Shown in pieces: positions 43,082 through 53,531 of a stretch of 64,000 nt of DNA. Each line of letters begins with the position of its first letter. Position 1 is the stretch's first letter. Source of the stretch: Lojkania enalia. Taxonomy: Eukaryota; Ascomycota; Dothideomycetes; Pleosporales. Both the position numbers and the translations under genes were made by a program. The DNA lies in the NCBI GenBank assembly GCA_010094045.1, contig ML986741.1, positions 1 to 64,000 on the forward strand, given 5' to 3'. The notes beneath the pieces were generated by a model, which searched no databases, was not told where the DNA came from, and was given only the letters and a program-made list of their open reading frames with translations.

Positions 43082-43802
43082 ATGCCAATGAAAGCCACAG
43101 ATAGTTTATTTTGTCACTGTTGCAGGACGATGGCTTGAGGAATTTCAATGTAATAATCGGGTAACAAGCTCTCCTTTCTCGTTGTAATTTTGCTCACGAA
43201 ACGCATACCGTAAAGCACGATGAGCACCTCATCATCCGCCTAAGAACCCAATGACATTTTTTTTCTTTTCGGGATATTGACAGGATTTTAGGGATGAATT
43301 ATTTGATATCTGCATTAACAGATTGGTCTACTGGTTAATCTGAGACGAAAGGTCGTCTATGGTCGAAGATGCCAACTCTTAGTTGCATCTTCACTACCCT
43401 ATTACGTACCCCGAGCCAACGACACCCTCTAACCAAGTAAATGCTATGCCCGCATCTTATCTTACAAAATATCACTCAATATGAGAATTATATTACCGGA
43501 AATGCATACACGACTATTACACATGCTTGCCACTAATAGGATCCAAAGCTACGAGTCATGGAGGGGCAAAATGCGGGGGTAGCATGGTCAGGTACATGGA
43601 TAATATATTCCGACAACAACGGTCCAAAAGCAATCACACTACGCAATGGATGGGGTAGAAATGCGACAGATGCTTACTATCGGGAGGTGTCCCCAGGTGG
43701 AGGGGTATCTTGGGAATACAAAATCCAGAGTCCATCTGACTACGTGTTGCAGCATCCCACTCCACCCAAATATACCACATTAAACTAACAGACACAACAA
43801 TC
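43082..43802. other. Intergenic with one short frame
   Basis: A 76-codon ATG frame at 43558-43788 ends just before the PRISE-like gene. It looks protein-like (Gly/Trp/Tyr-rich) but I cannot assign it; the rest shows nothing. Confidence 0.45.
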
Positions 43803-45071
43803 ATGGCACTGACTGGAAATCATGCGCTCGTATATGGCGCGTCTGGTATTAGCGGATGGGCTATTGTTAATGCGATCCTGAATGGCTACCCTTCTAAGGA
43901 TACTTTCTCCAAGGTTTCAGCATTAGTAAATAGGCCATTAACTAGAGAAATGGCACTCTGGCCGGATGATCCGAGGCTACATATTGTTTCTGGTATTGAC
44001 CTGTTAAAGGGAAGCCAGGAGGAACTCAACAAAACGATCAGGGAGAAGGTCCCAGATGTCGATAGCGTAACCCAGGTCTACTTCTACTGTGAGTGAATGA
44101 AGATTGCTCGCAAAATGAGGTGTCCTAACAAATAACATAGCATACAAGCAAGATGACGACAATGACCGGGAATGCAAAACAAACGAAGCCATGCTTGAGC
44201 GTGCGGTAACGGCGATCGAAAATGTTTCGTCGAAACTCTCCTACGTCGTCTTACCGTCTGGGACTAAGATTTACGGTTGTCAAATGCTCGACAAATTCCC
44301 CTTCTCGAAAGACCTACCTCTAAAAGAGACGCTCCCGCCGATTCCAGAACCATATCTCTCCCAGCTGTTCTACTACAACCAAATCGACTGCCTCAAGCGC
44401 ATTTCTAAGGGCAAGAAGTGGAACTGGTGCGAGGTTCGACCGGATAATATAATTGGCTTCGTTCCAAACAACAACGCATACTGTCTTGCACAAACCCTCG
44501 CATTGTACCTCTCGCTGTACCGTGCTGTCCAAGGAGAAGGTGCAAAGTGCCCGTTTCCAGGTAATGAGAAGTCGTGGGTCAACAAATACAATGAATCGCC
44601 GCAGGACATGGTTGCGCACTTTTCGATCTACGCATCGCTACATCCGGAGAAAACTGCGTCGCAAAGCTTCAATGTTGGTGGCCAAGAGGATACATGGAGC
44701 GGAAAATGGCCTATTATCTGTGACTACTTTGGCCTGAAGGGTACGGGCCCAGAGCAAAATTCGCCACAGCCGGGCGCGTATATCAAGGAGCATAGGAAGG
44801 AGTGGGGCGAGCTTGAGAAAAAACACAACTTGAAGAAGGGTAGTGTGGATAGCGACATTACGCATCCAGGATTTCAGGTACGTGTATTGCCGCTAACCGT
44901 ATGAGATTGAATGCTGAGGCATGACAGTATTACATCATGACAATGTTTGACTTCGACCGGCAGATGAGTATGGAGGCATCTCATAAGGTAGGATACACGG
45001 AAGAGATCCGAACGCCAGAGACGTGGAAGATTGCTTTTGATCGCATGAGGCAGGCGAAGGTAATTCCATAA
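43803..45071 (+). CDS. PRISE-like NAD(P)-dependent reductase (atypical SDR)
   Basis: Exons 43803-44088, 44141-44877 and 44928-45071 give about 388 residues, the family length. HALVYGASGISGWAIVNAIL holds the dinucleotide loop GASGISG at about 12-18. VYFYSYKQDDD crosses the first junction, and WNWCEVRPDNIIGFVPNN and SFNVGGQEDTWSGKWP are typical of the progesterone 5-beta-reductase/iridoid synthase (PRISE) group, which reduces enones. Fungal homologues occur in secondary-metabolite clusters. A cytochrome P450 follows 0.85 kb downstream on the same strand, suggesting joint action on a small molecule, but no backbone enzyme lies in the window. Confidence 0.87.
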
Positions 45072-45924
45072 GATGATGTTTTAGGTATCTTTTTTTCAAG
45101 GAACCATCGTGGAGGATCCGCAGATATACCCAGTTTAGAGCTGGTACTGTTGATGATTGCTCGTATATAGAAGAGTGGAAATCCTCTGCCAGTTGCACTG
45201 CTATTTTCCAGGCTACTGGCTCACTCTGAGAGTGAGAGTCTTCTGGCTATTGGGTTCTCCAGTTTACGTTTCGTTTGCATTCAAAATTTGTTCCGGTGAT
45301 TGGTTGAAGGGAAAGCCTCGAACCGAATCGGAGATAGAGCGGAGTTATAAACCGACTTTGACAAAAGCAACGGTCGGATTTCATCGTCTCTATTTCCACT
45401 AGTAGAATAGTAACCCCAAACTGAACAAGCGCGGGGTAACAATTTGCGGGGTTTGCTACGCTACTCCACCTCACTGTGCCTCAACACCGACACTATCCCT
45501 ATCCTCACAACGTGACTTGGTCTTGGGACATTCTTCTTAGATCTTCTACACGCGTGTGCGTTGTGATGGACTTCAACATAGGACAAATAGTAAAATCATG
45601 CAAATATTACTCTATTAGACGACCGTGAGAGCCTGTGCGTAGATCTTAATTTTCATCAGCACACCCAGGACGCCGCAACGTCTCGCAAAAGCATATCCGT
45701 TACGTCCCGTTTGGATAGCTTCACAATGCCGACAATTCCAGTCTCCCGTAGCGTCATTAGCGCAAGGCGTCCCTGTGACTGCGTTTTGGATGTATATATC
45801 AATGTCTAGATGCGGCTCCATGATTCCCACGGAATCCCAACTTGGTTCCTGTATTCCATTCCGCATCTCACATCGTACTATTATTCCTTCGCACACTAAT
45901 TGAACGGCGGTACTCTATAGCACG
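45072..45924. other. Intergenic between PRISE-like and P450 genes
   Basis: A Cys-rich minus-strand frame (about 45615-45866) is noted but not called. Otherwise only the P450 promoter is expected here. Confidence 0.45.
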
Positions 45925-47703
45925 ATGGGTTTCTTCGATGGAGATCGCGTCCAGCAAATCCTGATATGGACGCCTGTTGCTGTTTGTACTCCCACCCCTC
46001 ATCCCCCCATCGCGTCACTAACAAAGATTCTTCCTCTAGCTCGTGGCGTATTTCGTGCTTCTCTCCATATACCGCATAACTCTGCATCCTCTAGCAAAAT
46101 ATCCGGGCCCCCTCCTCTGGCGAATATCGCCAATCCCGTCATGCGTCTCACTCCTCCGGGGCCGCATATCTTTCGACTATAGGTCCATCCACGACAAATA
46201 TGGACCCGTTGTGCGCGTCATGCCGAATGAGCTCTCATTCAACACTGCCAAGGCCTGGGACGATATTTACGGCCATCGCATCGGTCTGCCAAACATGGAC
46301 AAGGACCCTATTCATGTTGGAGCCGTTGAGGCCATTCCCGGTGCAACAAACCTCACCATGGCTCCGGATGCGCATCATGCGAGGCAGAGACGGGCTCTTG
46401 CTCACGCATTCTCTAAGCAGGCATTGATGGAACAGGAGCCCATTTTGAAGGGCTATGTAAACCTCTTTGTACAAAGACTAAGGGAAATGGCACATCGGGG
46501 CGAGGCCGCGAATATGGTGTCATGGTTCAATTTTTGCACCTTTGATATCATTGGCGATTTGAGTTTCGGGGAGCCATTTGGGTGTCTCAATGAGGGTACG
46601 TTAAATGTTTGAGCGCGCTTTCATCGATAGTAAAACGGCTGATACTCTTGAAGGCGAGGGTAGTGAGTCTGCGAATTGGGTTGTCCTGATTTACGAGTCG
46701 ATCAAAGCAGGTGCATTGGAACAAGCCACGCGACGCTTTGCGACTCCGGGGTCCATGGCACAGCGTTTCCTACTCTGGTGCATCCCATCCATCATTCGGG
46801 AGCGCCGTTTCCGGCATCTGCGAAACTCGACTGAGAAGACGATACGGCGAATGAATACCAAGACGGAGCATCGTGATTTTATCTGGTACATCCTCAAGCA
46901 GCGAGAGAAGAAGAACGAGGTCTCAGACGACGAGGTTATTATGAATGCTGCACTATTCATGTAAGCTACAACGCCCCCATTTGCCCTTATATGTTTGAAC
47001 TGAATCGTCTCTAGCGTTGCAGGCAGCGAAACTACTGCCACCGAGCTCTGCGGCCTGACAAACTACCTTCTCCGCAACCCCAAGATGTTCAAGCGCCTCA
47101 AGGACGAGATCCGTGGCGCCTGCAAGAGCGAAGCAGACATAAATATGGATATCCTCGCCAACCTTCCCTATATGAATGCTTGCATTGAGGAAGGCCTACG
47201 CATATTCCCGCCCGTGCCAATTGGACTGTTGCGAACCGTACCGAAAGGAGGTTCAATCATCGATGGACATAGGGTGCCCGGAGGCGTAAGTTCTCTCCCT
47301 ATTCCCCTCGATGCAAAATTACACTAACCATCAGCTAAAGTACTCTGTCTGCGTGGGATCCTGGGCTGCCGCACACTCCTCCGCCAACTTCACCGACCCC
47401 GATTCCTTCATCCCAGAGCGTTTCCTCGACACATCCGACTCCAAATCGCGCTACTCCAACGACGTCAAGAAAGCCGCGCAGCCCTTCTCTACCGGCCCTC
47501 GAGGATGTATCGGCCGCAACCTGACGTATGTTGAACTGAGGCTGATTCTGGGAGCCTTGTTGTGGAACTTTGACCTCGAGTTTGCGGATGGAGCGCCGCT
47601 GTGGGATCCAAAGGACAATTTCAAGGGGCTGAGGGCGTACAATACCTGGGAGAAGAGCCCGTTGATGGTGAAGTTGACGGACATTAGGAAAACGCCTGCT
47701 TGA
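45925..47703 (+). CDS. Cytochrome P450 monooxygenase
   Basis: Five exons (45925-45981, 46040-46595, 46654-46960, 47015-47285, 47341-47703) give about 517 residues. An N-terminal membrane anchor (ILIWTPVALVAYFVLLSIYR) and the Pro-rich hinge HPLAKYPGPLLW place it on the ER. The I-helix AGSETT is at about 309-314, ExxR is EEGLR, the PERF-type motif is IPERF, and the heme loop FSTGPRGCIGRN has the axial Cys near 453. The small first exon holds most of the anchor; the intron uses a GTTTGT donor. The intron before GEGSESANW has the least certain acceptor. The substrate is unknown, and the PRISE-like reductase upstream is the obvious candidate partner. Confidence 0.93.
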
Positions 47704-49198
47704 CGAGAGACATGAAGCATATTCGTTGCAAAGAAAGGTAAAGCGTGCTGAAACTCGAATGACTAGTCGTAGGAGTGATTTGTTCTGCTCTTGGATCGGG
47801 AATGTTGAAACAATAGGTGCGAAGGTTAGATTAAGGTACGGGTTTCAACGGCGTTGGTAAACACCACGTATCCCGTGGCTTTTCACAGCAAAGTATGTCG
47901 CGCGACTACAAATCGAGTCTGTTTGCTACTTCCTCTTTCCCCCTTATGTTCTGGGTGCGCCATTCATGGATATATAAGGACATGACATGCATACCTTTTA
48001 GATACATCCACATAGATACTGATTATATCTCTCTTCGTGCTTTTCCAAGCTTTCTGTCACTTGGCTTTGGTAGGTGCGCGACGAGTATGCCACACTTCCT
48101 TGGGTGTATATGCCTCGTCTCCATTCGTCGCTATTGACATCAAACATTACAGGTACCACCATACTGTCCAAAACGACAGTCTGCTACAAAGAATAATTAT
48201 CGGCTGTTTACCCTGTCAAGGGCAGTAAATGGAATTATGCAAATATATTAAAGAATTCATAATAGGAATAAAAGAGACTTCAACCCGAGTTCCCCCTGAG
48301 TCAGTTTGATACATACAATCAATAAATGAAGACAGAAGAGAGCATAGCAGATGTTAATAGTTACAAGCTACCACACATTTCGGACTCTAAAAAGATTACA
48401 AAGGAACAATAAGAATTCACAGACAAGCAATTCCATCCGTCACTCCACAGCAGCAAGTCAAACAATAGAATCGCATGATTTCTTAATTATAGTCCTGATC
48501 CATCCATCCGCTCTCTTCTTTCCTCACGAGACCCGCCACACAAAGCCACACGATAATCGTAAGCAGGCTCGCAGCCACGCGACTTGGCTCTCTAACCCAC
48601 CAAAGACGGAAATCGATTATTTCCCAAGCAAAATCGCACACGCATCCGGAAAAGCCGCCCTCCAGCCCTCATTCCCTTCGGAAGACAACAAGCGAGCGCC
48701 CAGCCCCGAATCCACCAGAGGTTCACCTCCACAGGCGGCCTCCAGTCACCCACGGCTCATCCCGCGGACCGGCCCTGCTCACCCATGGCGCAACCCCGTC
48801 CACAAGAGACACCCATCCACACCGAATCTCTGATCGGCGGTGACGAAAGATTCGCGTCTGGGTCAGTCAGACAGATGGGCAAACCCATGAGCGGATGAGC
48901 TCGTCACGAGTGAAGCGAAGCGGGGAAGGGCCCGCCGGGACACTGCCCGATGCAAAAAGGTGATTACTCTGCCTCCAGGATCATGCGGCTACCCGTTCCA
49001 CTCCTAGTCCTTCGCCCACTGCCCCGAAAAGCCACCTTACGCAATCCCGCCCGACTCGGAACCTCCCCTACATCTAAGCAAGACGGTGTGGAGGAAAGGA
49101 TGGTATGGTGCTGGGAGCTAACCATCATCACTCCTGTCTGGGGTGCAACGGCATTCTCGTGTGATAAGATTTTTGTGGTCTTTTTTCTTTTCTCTCTC

Positions 49199-49223
49199 TT
49201 TTTTTTTTTTTTTTTTTTTTTTT
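49199..49223. repeat. poly(T) tract, 25 T
   Basis: Uninterrupted run preceded by a T/C-rich stretch (49178-49198) in the gene-free interval. On the minus strand it would be a poly(A) tail-like tract, but no retroelement reading frame adjoins it. Confidence 0.85.
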
Positions 49224-52200
49224 GGGGTTTTGGGCTGTGACAAGCTTCAATGTCGCAGGTCCGACGCCTCTCTATCACTTCATATGTATCGCGCAACCCA
49301 TCCATTATATCTCGAACCTTCACCGCACCCACTCCACCCAACCAGCAGAGTAATCCCCGGCATCTCCATCACAAAGGTCCCCACGAAACCCCAAAAACTG
49401 CGTATTAATAATTTCCCTCCATATAAATCCATTCCTCCATACCCCGGGGCGGCTGCAAATTAGCCCGTTCGTAAATCGCGGTTCCGGACCAGCCAAAACG
49501 CAGTGTAACATTCGGATATATGGGCTGCGCGCTGGATATTTGATGGGATGGGGGTGCGCGCCAAGTTGCTTACATACATACTTTGTTAGACAGAAGACGG
49601 GAGATTTGATCCTGGGTCGTTCGTCGACCCCCGGACCGAGATTCTGGGTGACGGGTTTGCTGGCTAAATGAACGCTGTTACATAGATAGAGGACCGCGGG
49701 AGCCACGGTCTGTACTGTACTATACAGTAAGCGCGCTGGTCCTTGATTAGATGGTAGCTCTCATTATTACTGATGGGTTGATGGAATGGAACAGGCACAC
49801 GCTGTCGGCTAGCCGTTTGGTGAATACGAGGGGGCTGTTGGTCGCACTAGCAAACCAGCCTGCAAGCCCGCCCAGCGCCTTCTTTAACAGAACAATGGCT
49901 GTGCAGACGGAGTATTAGAGTTAGGGTTGGGACGGATTGGAATGTCCGGAAACGCTATGGCCTGCGAGAAAAACTAGCGCCAGGCACGCTGACAGGCAGA
50001 TACCAAGAGCCAGTTGGATAAGAAAAAGGAAGCCCGCCCGGCTCAGCTGCTGAGCTCTTCTTCCTCATCCGCCTTCTAAGGCGGATGCCGGCGTTCTTTC
50101 ACGGGCGTCTACTGCATATGTGCGGCGTTCAGGCATTGTGCTATCCACAAGGACACGGTTACCGGTCTATGTAAGGCTGTGGTGGATGATTTCAGCCTTG
50201 TCTTGGCGCCACCATGGGCTCTGGTCGCACGGGCTCAAAACAGTAGTGCAGGTGGGCAAAGGAAGACAAATGCTAATGTCAGCTGTTGGGGTAGGATCAA
50301 TAGGAATCTTATCGGCCATCACTACTTTGTATAACCGTGTCACCAAAAATACGTTTTCCGTCTGTGAAACTGCTCGTAAGTGCGGTGGAGAAGCGTTTCG
50401 GAAGACGGTGGGGATTAGCCCATGGTCGGGAACGGTGGCATCTGTCCAGTGTCCGATCGGCGGTGCACGCATAAAGCGCAATCTACAGTACGTCGGTAGG
50501 CTACGTCGGAAGGTGGACTGCATCGCGCGTTCAAATGGAGTATCCCGTCGACCGCGCTGTCGAGATTTCAGACTTGAGGGAGAATGGGACGACTGGGAGG
50601 GCAGAGAGAGGATGTGTCAGCTGTCCTACAGCCTCCTCTCTCTCTGGGTGTGCGAACAGGACATCTCGTCGCCGTGTTACAGCTTGCCTCTCGGCAGTGC
50701 CGCTCGTTTATGACGCGCAGCCATGTCCCCCTGGATCCACTGACCGGCCGGCGGTGGTTCAGCCATCTATATCGTTTCACGTGGCTGCGGTTTGGAAAAA
50801 GTAGCGCCGCGCCCTAAACCGGCGTGCGGCGGCTCCATGTACATAATGGATCTGTGTGGTATAAGGCAGGCCGGTAGGTATGGAGCACTCTCCTCAGTCG
50901 CACCCTTCCGGGAGAGTCAGGGCTATACAATCCATATGAGGCGGCGCCGGCAGCGGCATGGGCTTCTCGTCACACGCTCACCACGCCTGTTCACGGATGG
51001 ATGCCAGCAAGCAGGCACAACAAGCGCACGGCCAGGCTGGCTGGCTGTCCACGGGTCTGTCTGTCCGTCCGCAGCCAGGTACAGGCCTCCGTGTCCGTCG
51101 AAGGCTTGGCGCCACGTCCAAGATGGACCCGACGCGGTTGCGTGGGCGGACCGGCCAATTAGCGGCGGGCGTCAGATTGCAACAGGCGTCACGGTTGGCG
51201 CGCTGCAGGCTGCAGGCGCACGAAGGGTGCGACACGAGCTTTTTCTGCCGAGCGCGGGAGCGGAGAGGCATTTGCGTCACGGCACCGACTGCAGCGCCCA
51301 GACGAGCTAAGAAGGCGGCCGGAAGCTTGCGACCATGTGTGGAGGGAACATGGGCGGTCTTGGCGGCACACAGATGCAGATCTGGTCCATCGTGAAGCCA
51401 TCCGTGCCACCCTGCACCCATCCACGAATACACGAATGATCCCACTCCCACCCGCTCCTCGTGCGCGAAGGTGCGCCGCTGCAGCCAGCCAGCCAGCCCG
51501 ACGCACACCCTGCACCAGACCATAGCGCTCTCACAACACTGCACCACCATCTGCGCCCTCTGGTGCTCACCGTTGCCCAGCGACTCGCTGACCTGCGCAT
51601 CGACGGCACACTATTTGTGGGACACCGACATATAGTGGTGGTGGTGTTGAGGCGCGAAGCGTGGGTAAGGCTTGCGGCTGGTGTCCCTGTGCGGCATGAT
51701 GCTCCATCGTACGACCTGTTCCCAGCCACTTGATCATTACAAAAGGAATTATGGTCACTTCTGATGGTTGCGGTGCTCGTGTTGGCAGTGGGTGGTGTGG
51801 GGAGGTGAGCAGCCATGATGAGGCATCGGTGGGAAGCTGAGTGATCTGCTCCGTAGGGCGACTCACGGGATCTGACTGGCCACACCTCGTTATCTCAGCC
51901 TCTCTGCTAAATGAGGGCCCGCAGTGCAACCGGCCAGTCTGATGTCTCCTGGCGGCGAGCAGAGCAAGGCCCTGGCAGTTGTCGTGCTGTTCCCCTCGGT
52001 CCTGGCCGCATTCCTGGTTATGCGCATTGCGGAGTGGCTTGCTAGAACAATATGTTATGTATGGGCTGGCCGGGCGAGGGCAGGCATTTGGCGGTGATCA
52101 TAAGACAGGCATGCGCCGGTCAGGGGGGAGGAGGCGCTGGATCGGGTACAGGAGAATTTGGATGAATGCGACATGCAAAAAGGGCCTTGCCTGTGCCGGC

Positions 52201-52596
52201 ACGCTAGAAGTGACAGGCCCTCGAGCATGAATAAGAGGAAAATAATGGTGTTGTGGAGCCCTGGGTGCCCCCAGCCTTCCCGAAGCGGCGTGCTGGACAA
52301 ACCAGACGGCAAACACGGCGGATTGACGGGCGCCAGACGGAGAGAAGAGTTCCTTGTAACAGAACCGAGCGGCATGCCGGGCTCGAGAGGGCCGAATGAG
52401 ATGTACAGCACATAATCATCGCCAGCCCAGTTTTATCTCTCCGGTGATAGGGCCGGGGCCGAACTCGTTCGAGTTTGGTGAGGCTCCAGATGTCAGCGCA
52501 GAGCGCACCAGCACCCCAGCGCCAAGGGCGTTTCAACCATGCGCGCCTGGTGCGGAGCAGCTCGCTGCGGTTGGCGGGCCGGGGAAGGGGAAGCAC

Positions 52597-52628
52597 AGCG
52601 GCGGCGGCAGCGGCAGCGGCAGCAGCGA
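52597..52628. repeat. AGC/GGC trinucleotide microsatellite
   Basis: About ten trinucleotides mixing GGC and AGC, in the GC-rich region upstream of the co-repressor gene. Confidence 0.8.
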
Positions 52629-52771
52629 GAATGACAATGGCAGATGTGGCAGCAGACCGTGGGAGGCAAGGAGGACAGCGCGTACGTACTGTATGTAAAT
52701 GTGTAAGTTCGTACGTGACCGTCCCGGGAGGTCAGTACATGCAATAGGGCGGCGAATGCGCGCTGGGGCTG

Positions 52772-52811
52772 CCAGGGCTCCAGGGTTCCAGGGTTCCAGG
52801 GCTCCAGGGCT
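52772..52811. repeat. Five tandem 8-bp repeats CCAGGGYT
   Basis: Units at 52772, 52780, 52788, 52796 and 52804 read CCAGGGCT or CCAGGGTT with no gaps, a minisatellite about 0.75 kb before the co-repressor start codon. Confidence 0.9.
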
Positions 52812-53531
52812 GGGGGAGGGCTCGTAATTTGCTGCAGTGCATCGGGGCCCAGGCGCCTGCAGCCAAGATGCGGTGGCTGCGCGCTAGCCGGCGCGGCTTC
52901 CCTGGGAGAAGCGAGCTTTCGGCGGGAAACAAGCCCCACCTGCCTGAGCCAACCCTAAAATCCATCGCCGCTGGCTTAACGTCGATGGACTGTTCCGTTA
53001 TGTACCCTAACCCACGACCAGTCGCAACTTCCCTCGCCTGCTGCGCTCCTGCTCCCCTTCTCCTCGCTCTCTCCCGCCTCAGTCGCGCCCACGACACCCT
53101 CAAGACAGCCCCTTTAACTTCCACATCCCCTCACTCCCTCACTCCGGGCACTCTGGCCGCTGCCGACCATCGTCGCTCTCTGCCATCCGATCTAGGCGTT
53201 ACTACTCGTTGTCTACCACGCGCGCGGCCGTCGCTCGCACTCAACTGCCGCGGCGTCCATCCGCTAATTCGTACTTCTACAAGGTAAGCCGCCCCGACAC
53301 GTTTGGCAGCAGTCCAACCGAGCCTGCCGTCCGATGCTGCCGTCGTGATATGTCGTTATTGACGTTAGTAGACATCATCGTCGACGTGCTGTTGCTAGCT
53401 GTCAGTTGTCAACGCACCCGGCCTGGCTGGACGAAACAAACGCTCCGTCCTCGCAGCCGCTAAATAGCGTTCAAGACCATTAGTACTGCCTCGAGTACAT
53501 CGAGCAGCAACAGCAGCATTGCCACGTCAAT

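Larger units (their letters stand above)
47704..53531. other. 5.8 kb gene-free interval upstream of SSN6/CYC8
   Basis: The left third is AT-rich; 50000-53300 is markedly GC-rich. Many overlapping frames of up to 197 codons on both strands are low-complexity (Arg/Pro/Ala/Cys) and share no pattern with known families. The last few hundred bases (C/T-rich from about 53030) look like the co-repressor's leader; a GTAAGC donor at 53283 and a TAG near 53469 could bound a leader intron. Confidence 0.5.

Noticed and set aside
48351..48833. 160-codon plus-strand frame
   Set aside because: Ser/His/Pro-rich, without hydrophobic core or domain, and starts inside AT-rich DNA.
50120..51885. Several frames of 110-197 codons on both strands
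   Set aside because: They overlap each other in GC-rich DNA, have skewed composition (Arg, Ala, Cys, Pro) and no family resemblance.
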